The notes beneath the pieces were generated by a model. That model saw nothing but the letters and a program-made list of their open reading frames with translations, was not told the DNA's origin and searched no databases. From the NCBI RefSeq assembly GCF_900217235.1, contig NZ_LT907975.1:1525001-1589000 (forward strand): a DNA stretch of 64,000 bases. The letters are read 5' to 3'. The position numbers and the translations under genes were made by a program. Source of the DNA: Pseudodesulfovibrio profundus (GTDB lineage: Bacteria > Desulfobacterota > Desulfovibrionia > Desulfovibrionales > Desulfovibrionaceae). Shown in pieces: positions 9,726 to 18,731 of the stretch. Within the stretch, counting starts at the first letter, position 1. Each line of letters starts with the position of its first letter.

Positions 9726-9742
9726 TTGGCACGCCTTTTGAT
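9726..9742 (+). promoter_or_regulatory. Sigma-54-type (-24/-12) promoter of fliK-flgD-flgE
   Basis: TTGGCACG, four bases, then TTGAT, against consensus TTGGCACG-N4-TTGCT. The GG and the -12 G are correctly spaced; only the -12 C is replaced by A. Transcription would begin near 9752, just before the fliK binding site. Sigma-54 control of hook genes is established in many polar flagellates. Confidence 0.6.
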
Positions 9743-9767
9743 GAATACAAGGCCGAAGGAGTTGAAC

Positions 9768-11462
9768 ATGCAAAATATTCCCGGCATCGCCTTGGAAAAG
9801 GCCACAGAACAGATGAAGACCCTGACGTATTCCAACGTCAAGACCACTACGCAGCACCAATTGTTTGCGGATCTGTTCAATCAGCATTCCAACAGAATTG
9901 AAGACGAGCTTGCACTCAAGCCTGTTGCCACCAAGGAGCAGGTGCTTGAGGCTGCACCCGTTGTCAGCGAAGAAAAGCATCAGCCCACCTCCGTCGCCAA
10001 TGAGGAAGCCCCGGTTCAACAGGCTCCTGAAAAGCCGGCGGCCGAGGGACGTGACCGCGACAAGCGCATGACTCAGGAAGACCTGAATGCTGTTCGTGAC
10101 GACCTCAAGCAATACGGAATGACTGAAGAGGACATCGCCGAGATCGAAGAAGAGGTCAACAGCGAAGACGGCATGACCTGGGGACAGTTTGTTTCGACCA
10201 TCGCCCACAAGATGAACGAGATGCGCAAGGTATCCCTTTCTGACGAGCAAAAGGACCAACTCCATACATTTTTCGCCAAGTTCGGCTTCACCGAAAAGGA
10301 ATCCACCAAGCTGATCAAGCAGCTTGAGAACGGACACCAGGACAAGGTGATGGCCGCCCTTCAGCAGAAGATCGACCAGATGCCCGAGCAACAGCAATTG
10401 CTGTTCAGCAAGGAGCAGATCGAAGCGTTTTCCGCAGCCATGAACTTCTCCAAGGAGTTCACTTCCAAGATCAAGGAAGCTTTTGGCAAGAATATGATGG
10501 CCAAGGATATGAAGGAAGCCTTCACCATGATCCGTCAGGAAATGGCGAACATGGACAAGAAGGATCAGGAACTGGTCCGGGCCGTTGGTAAGACCTTCCT
10601 TCAGGCCATGGGCAACACGGCTAAGGATTCCACCGCAGCCAAGGACCTCGGCGAAGCCGTAGACCTGAAGCCGCGTGTGGGCGAAGACCAGCCCCGCCCC
10701 GACGTCAAGCAGGAGTTCCGTGAAGCGGCCGACAATCGCAAGGACGTCTTGCCCGATGCCAACGCCCGCAAGAGCAGCCAGAAGGTGATGCCCGAGCAGG
10801 CGCAGCAGGACATGACCGACCAGAACATGGATAACGACTCCAACAGCACCTGGAACAATTTCTTCGGCAAGCTGCAGGATGACGGCAGTGGTCAGAAGGG
10901 CGCACCCCAAATCAAGGCAACCACGGAAACCATCGAATCACTCCTGAAGACCGGTCTTGCCGAGGCGCAAGCCGCAGACAAGGCTCGGGCATGGGAAAAG
11001 ATTTCCGCCCCCAAGGTCATGCGTCAGGTGGAAAATGCCTTCATCCAGACGATGAATAACGGTGCAAAGCAACTCACTCTGCAACTCACCCCTGAAGCGT
11101 TGGGCAAGCTGTCCGTCATGCTGCAGGTCAATGGCAAGGAAGTGAGCGCCACCATCCGGGCAGAGAGTGCAGACGCTGCCAAGGTTATCGCAGAAAACAT
11201 CGATATCATTAAGAGTTCCCTCGAAAGCCAGGGGCTGAAGGTTGACAAGCTGGACGTCCAGACCGGTCTCTCAGGCTCCAATGACCACAACAATTGGGCA
11301 GGTCAGGATCAACATAACCTGGCCCGGGAACGGGAAGCCATGATGGCCATGCGCAACCATATGCGACAAATGCGCGAGGAAAGCGGCGTTCTGGCCCAGG
11401 ACATGCAAAACGTACGTGAACAGGTAATTAATTCCGACCAACGACTGTACGTCGTCGCGTAG
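9768..11462 (+). CDS. fliK: Flagellar hook-length control protein
   Basis: 564 residues from the ATG at 9768, chosen because GAAGGAG lies six bases upstream and because any earlier start would fall inside the sigma-54-like site. The long N-terminal part is Gln/Lys/Glu-rich and variable, as is usual for FliK. The conserved C-terminal domain begins near KQLTLQLTPEALGKLSVMLQ and contains GKEVSATIRAESADAAKVI. FliK measures hook length during export and switches the FlhB export gate. It is first in an operon with flgD and flgE. The family is reliable from the C-terminal domain and context. Confidence 0.92.
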   Translation: MQNIPGIALEKATEQMKTLTYSNVKTTTQHQLFADLFNQHSNRIEDELALKPVATKEQVLEAAPVVSEEKHQPTSVANEEAPVQQAPEKPAAEGRDRDKRMTQEDLNAVRDDLKQYGMTEEDIAEIEEEVNSEDGMTWGQFVSTIAHKMNEMRKVSLSDEQKDQLHTFFAKFGFTEKESTKLIKQLENGHQDKVMAALQQKIDQMPEQQQLLFSKEQIEAFSAAMNFSKEFTSKIKEAFGKNMMAKDMKEAFTMIRQEMANMDKKDQELVRAVGKTFLQAMGNTAKDSTAAKDLGEAVDLKPRVGEDQPRPDVKQEFREAADNRKDVLPDANARKSSQKVMPEQAQQDMTDQNMDNDSNSTWNNFFGKLQDDGSGQKGAPQIKATTETIESLLKTGLAEAQAADKARAWEKISAPKVMRQVENAFIQTMNNGAKQLTLQLTPEALGKLSVMLQVNGKEVSATIRAESADAAKVIAENIDIIKSSLESQGLKVDKLDVQTGLSGSNDHNNWAGQDQHNLAREREAMMAMRNHMRQMREESGVLAQDMQNVREQVINSDQRLYVVA

Positions 11463-11473
11463 CGAGGTTCATC

Positions 11474-12208
11474 ATGTCTTATATCGATAATTCCGGAGTC
11501 ATTCTTGGAGCGCAGGAAGAGCGTCTGGCTGCTTCCAACACGCCCGAAAACAAGACCAGCATGGATCAGGACGACTTCCTGACCATTCTTGTGGCTCAGC
11601 TCACGCATCAGGATCCGCTCAGCCCGATGCAGGATACGGACATGACATCTCAGTTGGCCGAATTCTCCAGCCTGGAGCAGCTCACCAACATCAATGAAGG
11701 CATTACCGGCCTCAATGACAACATGACCCAGAACGACATGCTCTCCGCAGTCAGCTTTATCGGCAAGGAAATCAAGGCCGAGGGCTACCGGGTCTCTATC
11801 GATGAAGGTAATGTGTCTTCCATCTACTACGGATTCGGCGAGCCGGTCTCTTCCATCATGATGAACATCTATGATTCCGAAGGCGCCATCATCCGCACCG
11901 TGGAGCTGGGCAGCAAGAAGGCTGGCTCCTACCAGTATGAGTGGGACGGCAAGAACGAAAAGGGCGAGGTCATGCCTGACGGTTCATACGGCATCGGTAT
12001 GCTGGGTGAAGACGCTGAAGGCAAGCCGGTCATGGTCCAAACAGAAATTTCCGGGAAGGTCGATGCAGTGGTCAACGAGGGCGGTACCCAGTACCTGCGC
12101 CTCAAGGACGGCCGCTTCGTGAGCTTCCTCAACGTCAAGGAAATCGTCGATCCAGGCAGTGAACAGGTCACCACTCCGGACGATTCGACGGAAGAAACCG
12201 TACAGTAA
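11474..12208 (+). CDS. flgD: Flagellar hook capping (scaffold) protein
   Basis: 244 residues with GAGG six bases before the ATG. The N-terminal FlgD signature is clear: DQDDFLTILVAQLTHQDPLSP followed by DMTSQLAEFSSLEQL. The C-terminal half holds the Tudor/FNIII-like FlgD Ig region (GSYQYEWDGKNEKGEVMPDG). FlgD caps the growing hook so that FlgE subunits can polymerise, and is later replaced by FlgK. It is co-transcribed between fliK and flgE. Confidence 0.95.
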   Translation: MSYIDNSGVILGAQEERLAASNTPENKTSMDQDDFLTILVAQLTHQDPLSPMQDTDMTSQLAEFSSLEQLTNINEGITGLNDNMTQNDMLSAVSFIGKEIKAEGYRVSIDEGNVSSIYYGFGEPVSSIMMNIYDSEGAIIRTVELGSKKAGSYQYEWDGKNEKGEVMPDGSYGIGMLGEDAEGKPVMVQTEISGKVDAVVNEGGTQYLRLKDGRFVSFLNVKEIVDPGSEQVTTPDDSTEETVQ

Positions 12209-12267
12209 TGTAATCACTCCGGGCATTGTGGCCCGGGACTCTTGGAGAAGAGATTTAGGAGGTTATC

Positions 12268-13953
12268 ATGGGTTTGACAGCATCATTATACTCGGGAATC
12301 AGCGGCTTGACGACGCACTCCCAGCGGATGACCGTCATCGGCAACAACCTTGCCAACGTCAACACCACTGGATTCAAGGGCACTCGGATGTACTTCGAGG
12401 ACCTGCTGAGCCAGGATTTTTCCACCGTCAACGGTGTCGGCCAGGTAGGACGAGGCGTCAGAGTCTCATCCATCTATTCCGATTTCGGTCAGGGAGCGTT
12501 CGAGGCGTCCACCGAAGCAACCGACATGGCTATTTCCGGTGACGGATTCTTCATGGTCAAGCCGATTGGTCAGGAAGACACATTCTACACCAGAGCGGGC
12601 AACTTCCGCTTCGACAACGACGGCTACCTGGTCGATCCTCACGGATACGCCATCCAGGGATGGGAAGTCGAACAATCTTCCACCACTGTTTCCACCAGCA
12701 GCACATCCACTTCCACGGCCACCAATCAGACCCGCATCATCGGCACGCCGACAGACATCCGGCTCGACAATTTCCAGTCCTCGCCCAAGTCCACCAGCAG
12801 CGTATCTGTGGTAACCAACCTCGATCCCTCTGCGGTCGACAGCTCAACAAGCGCGAACAATCCGTATTTTTCCATGTTCGAGAACTGGAATGGTGCTGAC
12901 GACGTACCCATTCCGTCCGCCAACTATGCCTACTCCACCACGCTGAAGGTATATGATGACATCGGTACCGGTCACAACCTGACCGTCTACTTTGATCCGG
13001 TCACCATGAGTAACGCCGGCGGCAACACCGTCTGGGAATACATGGTAACTGTCGATCCCAACGAAGACCAGCGGATGCTCTCCGGTGCCGACGGCAACAT
13101 GACCACTATCGGTCAGGGCGCAACCAGTGCGGCCGGTGTCCTCATGATGGGTACACTCACCTTCACGACCGGTCAGCTTTCCGGCATGTCTGCCTACACT
13201 CTTAAGAGTAACGGTGGAGCCAGTGGCGGCCCCAAGAATCTGGACAACTGGACCCTGGCAGATTTCTCTACCACCGGATACCCGGTCTTCACCGCCAACT
13301 TCCTGGGCAAGTCCAACGCATCGACTGCAGAAGCAGCCAATGCCACCCCGATCCAGATGGATTTCGGCATCGCCAACAATGACCTTTCCAGTAATGGGAA
13401 CGGTTCGGTAACCAAGGGTTGGTCCTCTGCACTCGGCACGCTGCCTACCAATGCCAGCGCCGCCCAGTTACAGAATATCGACAACGCAGGCTGGCTGCCG
13501 AACTTCAAGGATCGTGATGTCAGCGCCCTGGCAACCCAGAGCTACGACACCGGCGGCTCCTCCACTCTGTTCCAGAGCCAGGACGGATATTCCGCAGGTA
13601 TCCTGCAGAATGTCTCCATCACTCGTGAGGGTGTCCTGACCGGTCACTACTCCAACGGACAGGTTCTGGAACTCTACGCCATTACGCTTGCCACGTTCAC
13701 CAACGAACACGGTCTGCGACGCGAAGGCGGCAACCTGTTCACGGATACCCGCGATTCCGGGCCTGCACTGACAGGTCAGGCCGGATCATCCGGCAAGGGT
13801 ACCGTCGATGGTAACGCCCTTGAAATGTCCAACGTGGACATGGCCAACGAATTCGTTCGCATGATCACCACCCAGCGTGGTTTCCAGGCGAACACCAAGG
13901 TCATCACCACTACAGACTCCATGCTCGGCGAAGTAATCGCCATGAAGCGCTAA
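12268..13953 (+). CDS. flgE: Flagellar hook protein
   Basis: 561 residues with AGGAGG six bases before the ATG. The N-terminal rod/hook family motif is SGISGLTTHSQRMTVIGNNLANVNTTGFKG (split here: SGISGLTTHSQRM and IGNNLANVNTTGFKG), and the C-terminal counterpart is MANEFVRMITTQRGFQANTK. These ends form the coiled-coil D0 domain. The Ser/Thr/Asn-rich middle, longer than the enteric FlgE (about 400 residues), forms the surface domains. It builds the flexible joint between basal body and filament. A terminator follows, ending the operon. Confidence 0.96.
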   Translation: MGLTASLYSGISGLTTHSQRMTVIGNNLANVNTTGFKGTRMYFEDLLSQDFSTVNGVGQVGRGVRVSSIYSDFGQGAFEASTEATDMAISGDGFFMVKPIGQEDTFYTRAGNFRFDNDGYLVDPHGYAIQGWEVEQSSTTVSTSSTSTSTATNQTRIIGTPTDIRLDNFQSSPKSTSSVSVVTNLDPSAVDSSTSANNPYFSMFENWNGADDVPIPSANYAYSTTLKVYDDIGTGHNLTVYFDPVTMSNAGGNTVWEYMVTVDPNEDQRMLSGADGNMTTIGQGATSAAGVLMMGTLTFTTGQLSGMSAYTLKSNGGASGGPKNLDNWTLADFSTTGYPVFTANFLGKSNASTAEAANATPIQMDFGIANNDLSSNGNGSVTKGWSSALGTLPTNASAAQLQNIDNAGWLPNFKDRDVSALATQSYDTGGSSTLFQSQDGYSAGILQNVSITREGVLTGHYSNGQVLELYAITLATFTNEHGLRREGGNLFTDTRDSGPALTGQAGSSGKGTVDGNALEMSNVDMANEFVRMITTQRGFQANTKVITTTDSMLGEVIAMKR

Positions 13954-14042
13954 TACTGACTCATAGTCTGAAGTAACCCATACTGACAGACTCCTTCTCC
14001 AAGTAGTCCCGTTTCTGACCAACTCGGGACAACGAAGACCAA

Positions 14043-14077
14043 GCGGCCCGGCAATACTGCCGGGCCGCTCTGGTTTT
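14043..14077 (+). terminator. Terminator of the hook operon
   Basis: An 11-bp perfect stem, GCGGCCCGGCA (14043-14053) with TGCCGGGCCGC (14058-14068), four-base loop, followed by a T-rich but interrupted tract. Confidence 0.75.
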
Positions 14078-14120
14078 ACGTCATGGATTCTATTTCCCTC
14101 ACTGGGAGAGAAGTCCCATG

Positions 14121-14522
14121 TTATTCGCTTTCTTTTTTGCTGCTCTCCATCCGGCTGATATCCACCACGTCATAAATGATGATCCCCACGATGGCGGACC
14201 AGCCCACAAAGTGGAACATGATATTGCCCGTCTGATCCAATGAGCCTTCAATGGTATTCAACACTGCGCTGATCAGGAAAACGGAGCAGAACAACAGCAG
14301 GACTCCGAGCAGATGACATACCCAGTACATGATACGATTCGGCTGTTCCTTATAACTGATGGAAGTCCACATCTGCATCATGGTCGCCCATATAATGGGG
14401 ATTGCCACGAAAAAGAGTAAAAGATTGTTTTCATCCGGCAATTTGAAATCCAGCCAGAACTCGAAAAACCACACCCCAGCCGCAAAGATAATGATATCTC
14501 GTATAAGAACAAATAAAATCAT
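14121..14522 (-). CDS. Four-span membrane protein, unknown
   Basis: 133 residues. Four hydrophobic segments are visible: ILFVLIRDIIIFAAGVWFF, NLLLFFVAIPIIWATMM, MYWVCHLLGVLLLFCSVFL and FHFVGWSAIVGIIIYDVV, followed by a short charged tail (SRMESSKKESE). No domain was recognised. The ribosome binding site is poor, so the start is uncertain. It lies alone between the hook operon and the acyl-CoA ligase gene, facing the hook operon. Function cannot be inferred. Confidence 0.6.
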   Translation of the reverse strand: MILFVLIRDIIIFAAGVWFFEFWLDFKLPDENNLLLFFVAIPIIWATMMQMWTSISYKEQPNRIMYWVCHLLGVLLLFCSVFLISAVLNTIEGSLDQTGNIMFHFVGWSAIVGIIIYDVVDISRMESSKKESE

Positions 14523-14610
14523 GGGGTAAGGGTATTGGAGTTTATTTCATTGAGCAAGTGGTCCACATATGTCTGACCGGTTACGCCGTATCTCACTGGG
14601 ATGTATCCCA

Positions 14611-14645
14611 ATAAAAAAAGACCGCCCGGTATCGGACGGCCTTTT
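14611..14645 (-). terminator. Terminator after acyl-CoA ligase (reverse)
   Basis: Reverse strand GGCCGTCCG (14641-14633) pairs with CGGGCGGTC (14628-14620), allowing G-U, and is followed by seven T residues. It closes the reverse transcript that ends with the ligase at 14667. Confidence 0.8.
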
Positions 14646-14666
14646 GCTTTGTTCGTAACGTCGAAA

Positions 14667-16304
14667 CTAGTTAGCGTATTTTTTCAAATCCGCCTCGCGA
14701 ATTTCCTTTCGCTTGATCTTGCCGCTGATGGTTTTGGGCAGATCAGTGACGTACTCGATGATGCGGGGGTATTTATACGGTGCGGTGAGTTCCCGAACAT
14801 ACCCTTGCAGCTCTTTGGTCAACGCTTCGTTTCCTTCGTAACCGGGAGCCAGCACAACAGTGGCCTTGACCAGTTGACCGCGCACGTCATCAGGCACACC
14901 AGTCACGGCGGCTTCGATGACTGCGTCGTGAGCAATCAATGCAGACTCGACCTCAAAGGGCCCGATGCGGTAGCCGGAGCTTTTAATGAGGTCATCGGTA
15001 CGGCCCATGAACCAGAGGAATCCATCCTCATCCGCCCATGCCTTGTCGCCGGTGTGATACCAGCCGTCGAATTTCACGGAAGCGGTTTTTTCTGGCTCAT
15101 CCATATAGGAATCGAACAACCCAAGCACCGGTTTATCGATACGGATGCAGATTTCCCCTTCCTCACCTTGAGGAACTTCCTTGCCCTCTTCATCCATCAA
15201 CGCAATCTCCCATCCGGGAACAGGCTTGCCGATGGAGCCGGGCTTTGGCTCCATGAACTTGAAGGTCGCCACCTGCAAGGTGGTTTCCGTCTGGCCGTAC
15301 CCCTCATAAATGGGCATGTCGAAGGCCTTTTTCCAGGCATGGAAAACTGATTCATTAAGTAGCTCACCAGCGGTCGTGCAGTGACGCAGAGCCGACAGGT
15401 CATATTGAGACAAGTCCTCACGCACCAGGAACCGGTACACGGTGGGCGGCGCACAGAACGTCGTAATCTTGTTTTCAGCCATGATCCGCAGCAACTCGGC
15501 CGGCTCGAATTTGCCCCGGAAATCCCAGACAAAAACAGCGGCTCCAGCCATCCATTGCCCGTAAAACTTGCCCCAGACAGATTTGGCCCAGCCTGTTTCA
15601 GACAAGGTCAGGTGAATGTCGCCCTCCTCCAGATCGTGCCAATGGGCACCGGTGGAGAAGTGGCTGCACGGGTAGTCGAAATTGTGCAGGACCATCTTGG
15701 GCAGACCGGTCGTGCCAGAGGAAAAGAAGATGACCATGGGGTCGGAACCGCATGGAGCATCGGAAGTGCGGGGACAGTCCTCCCCGCCTTTGTCCATCAG
15801 TGCCTCATAGTCGAGCCAGCCATCGTTCAGTTCGCCGTCGATCTGAACAAAGAGATTTAGCCCGTCACATTCACCGCGGGCTTCGTCCACCCGCTCGCAG
15901 ATGGAGTCTTCACAGATGATGGCGGAGATACCGGCATAATTCACACGCTGGACAATATCTTTCTTGGTCAGCAGGGAGGGTGAGGGGATCGGCAGAGCAC
16001 CAATGCGATGCAGCGCCAACATGACGGTCCAGTATTCCACACGACGATACAGCACCAACATGATGCGATCGCCCTTTTTGACGCCCTTGGCCATCAGGGC
16101 GTTGGCAAGCTTGGCAGATGATTGCTGAAAAAATCCGAAGGTGAAATCCCGGCGCTCTCCTGCATCATCCACATGGATCAACGCAACCTTTTCCGGGTCC
16201 ATCGCATCCAGTACATCGTAGGAGTAGTTGAAATTCTCCGGCGCCTTCAGTTCATATCGTTGACAAAAATCTTCGTAGCTCGCGTAATTCTCTTTCGTAA
16301 ACAT
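14667..16304 (-). CDS. AMP-forming acyl-CoA synthetase (module 1 ligase)
   Basis: 545 residues of the adenylate-forming (ANL) superfamily, which activates a carboxylic acid with ATP and CoA. The P-loop-like A3 motif is FFSSGTTGLPKM (residues 193-204). YEGYGQTE and the hinge region YHTGDKAW follow, and the C-terminal catalytic lysine is Lys529 in ISGKIKR. The overall sequence resembles acetyl-CoA synthetase-like or medium-chain ligases (AcsM/benzoate type) more than long-chain FadD; the substrate is unknown. GGAGAG precedes the ATG by eight bases. An XRE-cupin regulator is 98 bases upstream in the same orientation, repeating the regulator-ligase pairing at 17085-19292. Confidence 0.88.
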   Translation of the reverse strand: MFTKENYASYEDFCQRYELKAPENFNYSYDVLDAMDPEKVALIHVDDAGERRDFTFGFFQQSSAKLANALMAKGVKKGDRIMLVLYRRVEYWTVMLALHRIGALPIPSPSLLTKKDIVQRVNYAGISAIICEDSICERVDEARGECDGLNLFVQIDGELNDGWLDYEALMDKGGEDCPRTSDAPCGSDPMVIFFSSGTTGLPKMVLHNFDYPCSHFSTGAHWHDLEEGDIHLTLSETGWAKSVWGKFYGQWMAGAAVFVWDFRGKFEPAELLRIMAENKITTFCAPPTVYRFLVREDLSQYDLSALRHCTTAGELLNESVFHAWKKAFDMPIYEGYGQTETTLQVATFKFMEPKPGSIGKPVPGWEIALMDEEGKEVPQGEEGEICIRIDKPVLGLFDSYMDEPEKTASVKFDGWYHTGDKAWADEDGFLWFMGRTDDLIKSSGYRIGPFEVESALIAHDAVIEAAVTGVPDDVRGQLVKATVVLAPGYEGNEALTKELQGYVRELTAPYKYPRIIEYVTDLPKTISGKIKRKEIREADLKKYAN

Positions 16305-16402
16305 TTAGTAATCTCTCCGTGATTCCATACACAGTTTTTCCTGTTTCCTCTCTCAAAAAACCATCAAAACTTGGTCCGGGCGGACTGCTTTAACAGCCAG
16401 CC

Positions 16403-16951
16403 CTATAGAATCACATCGAGAAATTTGACGTCCTTGCCATCCAGACCGCGCAGGGCATGGGGCTTTTCGGAATTGAAATAGAAGGAATCCCCTTCTTCGA
16501 CGATAACGGGTTCACCATCCAGGCGAATCTCCAGACGTCCTTCAAGCACGTAGATGAACTCCTGACCGCGGTGTGAAGTTTCGGTCATGTCTTCACCACT
16601 TTTGGCCGGAACCGTAATCAAGAACGGCTCCATCTGACGACCGGCGAACTTGTAGCCCAAAGACTTGTAATCATAGTCCTTGCGGCGATCCACGGAAAAC
16701 CCTTCGTCCTTGCGCACCAGCGAGTAGGACTTCAGGTGCGGCTCGCGACCCGAAATCAGCGTGGTCAAATCCACGCGGCACAGGCGGGAGACATCCAGCA
16801 TGTACCCAACGGGAATTTCCACGGTGCCGGATTCGTATTCCGCGACTTTTTCCTTGGGCATGTTCAGCAGATCGGCCATTTCCTCGACCGTCCAACCGAT
16901 GCCCTCGCGCAGTCCCACGAGTCGGGGCGCGATTTCCTTGTACTGTTCCAT
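16403..16951 (-). CDS. XRE-family regulator with C-terminal cupin (module 1)
   Basis: 182 residues from the ATG at 16951, which has AGGAGG four bases upstream (16956-16961); an ATG at 16972 is less likely. The N-terminal helix-turn-helix includes LREGIGWTVEEMADLLNMPKEK. The C-terminal cupin_2 barrel includes SHRGQEFIYVLEGRLEIRLDG and GDSFYFNSEKPHALRG. This architecture is known for repressors or activators whose cupin binds a small ligand or metal. It precedes an acyl-CoA ligase in the same orientation, so it probably senses a carboxylic acid or its CoA ester and controls that gene (inference). Two inverted repeats lie in its leader. Confidence 0.88.
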   Translation of the reverse strand: MEQYKEIAPRLVGLREGIGWTVEEMADLLNMPKEKVAEYESGTVEIPVGYMLDVSRLCRVDLTTLISGREPHLKSYSLVRKDEGFSVDRRKDYDYKSLGYKFAGRQMEPFLITVPAKSGEDMTETSHRGQEFIYVLEGRLEIRLDGEPVIVEEGDSFYFNSEKPHALRGLDGKDVKFLDVIL

Positions 16952-16974
16952 ATATCCTCCTGCTATAAGCAATA

Positions 16975-17020
16975 CCTCCGGTGACCGACCGGAGGGCCGT
17001 CCCTGAAAAACAGGGAACGG
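16975..17020 (-). promoter_or_regulatory. Two inverted repeats in the leader of the module 1 regulator
   Basis: CCTCCGGT (16975-16982) and ACCGGAGG (16988-16995) form one perfect 8-bp repeat with a five-base spacer. CCGTCCCTG (16997-17005) and CAGGGAACGG (17011-17020) form a second, with one bulged base and an A5 loop. Both lie between the likely promoter and the AGGAGG site of the XRE-cupin gene. They could be operators or RNA hairpins. Confidence 0.5.
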
Positions 17021-17041
17021 TAATCACCATAATGTATGGAT

Positions 17042-17077
17042 AGCCGGGGCGCCATCTAAAACACCCCGGCTTTTTTT
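17042..17077 (+). terminator. Forward-oriented terminator-like hairpin
   Basis: AGCCGGGG (17042-17049) pairs with CCCCGGCT (17064-17071), followed by a T7 run on the forward strand only. All neighbouring genes are on the reverse strand, so it does not end any recognised transcript. Confidence 0.55.
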
Positions 17078-17084
17078 CACGATG

Positions 17085-18725
17085 CTACGCGTTTGGCCAC
17101 AGCTCGGCGGCGTGGTCGCGCAGTTTGTATTTCTGAATCTTGCCCGATGCGGTCATCGGGTATTCAGTCATGAAGGTGACGTATTTTGGTATCTTGTATT
17201 TGGATATCTTGCCACGGCAATAATCGGTGACATCTTCGGGCAACAGATCCACTCCTTCCTTGAGGATAAGGAATGCACCCACCTCTTCACCGAAACGTTT
17301 GCTCGGGACGCCGGCTACCTGCACATCAAGCACGCCGTCCATGGTGTACAGGAACTCCTCGATTTCACGAGGATAAATGTTCTCGCCACCACGAATGATC
17401 ATATCCTTAAGACGTCCGGTAATGGAAAGGTACCCATCCTCGTCCAGCACACCGAGGTCGCCGGAGTGCAGCCAGCCATCCTTGTCGATGGTCTCTTCGG
17501 TGGCCTTGGGGTTGTTGTAGTACCCTTTCATGACATTGTAACCGCGACAGCACACTTCGCCCTGAACACCAGGACCGACTTCCTCGCCGGTTTCAGGATC
17601 AGTGATCATGATCTCGACCTCGGGCATTGCCGTGCCAACGGTCTCGGTCATGTGCTCCATGGTATCGCCGATCTTGGTCTGGGACATGACCGGACTGCTC
17701 TCGGTCAGGCCGTAGCAGATGGTGATCTCGGTCATGTTCATTTTGTCCATGACCCGTTTCATGACTTCGACCGGACAAGGCGAACCGGCCATGATGCCTG
17801 TCCGCAGGTTGGAGAAGTCAAACTTGGGAAACAAGGGATGATCGAGCATGGCGATGAACATCGTAGGCACACCGTACACGGCGTTGCACTTTTCCTGATC
17901 AATGGCGAGCATGACATCAGTGGGGACAAAGTCCTCCAGAATGACCATTGTCACACCGTGGTTGATACAGGCAAGCACGCCAAGCACGCAGCCGAAACAA
18001 TGGAACAGCGGCACGGTCAGCGCCAGCCGTTCTCCGGGCTGAAATTCCTGATTCTTGCCGATCCAGTACCCGTTGTTGCCAATGTTGTGATGGGTCAGTT
18101 GCACGCCCTTGGGGAACCCGGTGGTTCCGGAAGTATACTGCATGTTGACCACATCATGCGGATCAAGCTCAGCCTGACGTGCCTGGTACTCTTCATCCGA
18201 AACCATGGCAGCCATGGCCTGCAGTTCAGGGATGGAGTACATACCGCGATGTTTCTCGTGCCCGAGATAGAACACCCGCCTGAGCTTGGGGAACTTGTTG
18301 GTCCGCAACTGACCTCGTTCCTGCACCTTGAGTTCGGGAATCTGCTCGTAGACGGTCTGCAGGTAATCGTGATCCCTGTAACTGCCTATGATAAAAAGGT
18401 TATCGGCCTCAGAGTTTTCCAGCAGATATTTGAGCTCATGCGAACGGTAATGCGTATTCACCGTCAGCAAAATTGCCCCGATCTTGGCCGTGGCAAACTG
18501 CAACGTCACCCAGTACGGTACGTTGTTGGCCCAGACAGCGACCTTTTCACCCTTCTTGACGCCAAGCGCCATCAGGCCCTTGGCAACAGTATCGACCAAC
18601 TCGCCAAATTCGCGGTAGGTCAGACGAAAGTCACGATCCACATAAACTACGGCCTCGGTATCGGGCCACTTCTCAACGGCCTCATCCAACAATTGTCCGA
18701 GTGTTACTTCGCGTATAGCTCCCAT
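17085..18725 (-). CDS. AMP-forming acyl-CoA synthetase (module 2 ligase)
   Basis: 546 residues of the ANL superfamily. The ATP-binding motif is [11 protein letters not shown] (residues 197-207). [10 protein letters not shown], the hinge-region WLHSGDLG and [18 protein letters not shown] follow, and the catalytic lysine is Lys529 in ASGKIQK. The pattern is that of FadD-like / medium- to long-chain or aryl acid CoA ligases; the acid is not known. GGAG lies nine bases before the ATG, inside the end of the regulator gene, so the two are translationally close (six bases apart). It is only distantly similar to the module 1 ligase. Confidence 0.9.
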   Translation of the reverse strand: MGAIREVTLGQLLDEAVEKWPDTEAVVYVDRDFRLTYREFGELVDTVAKGLMALGVKKGEKVAVWANNVPYWVTLQFATAKIGAILLTVNTHYRSHELKYLLENSEADNLFIIGSYRDHDYLQTVYEQIPELKVQERGQLRTNKFPKLRRVFYLGHEKHRGMYSIPELQAMAAMVSDEEYQARQAELDPHDVVNMQYTSGTTGFPKGVQLTHHNIGNNGYWIGKNQEFQPGERLALTVPLFHCFGCVLGVLACINHGVTMVILEDFVPTDVMLAIDQEKCNAVYGVPTMFIAMLDHPLFPKFDFSNLRTGIMAGSPCPVEVMKRVMDKMNMTEITICYGLTESSPVMSQTKIGDTMEHMTETVGTAMPEVEIMITDPETGEEVGPGVQGEVCCRGYNVMKGYYNNPKATEETIDKDGWLHSGDLGVLDEDGYLSITGRLKDMIIRGGENIYPREIEEFLYTMDGVLDVQVAGVPSKRFGEEVGAFLILKEGVDLLPEDVTDYCRGKISKYKIPKYVTFMTEYPMTASGKIQKYKLRDHAAELWPNA

Positions 18726-18731
18726 AACGAT

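Noticed and set aside
9720..10910. Hydrophobic 396-codon frame antisense to fliK
   Set aside because: Its Leu/Val/Gly/His-rich content is the mirror of Lys/Glu/Gln codons in fliK. The forward frame has FliK motifs, a sigma-54-like site and a binding site.
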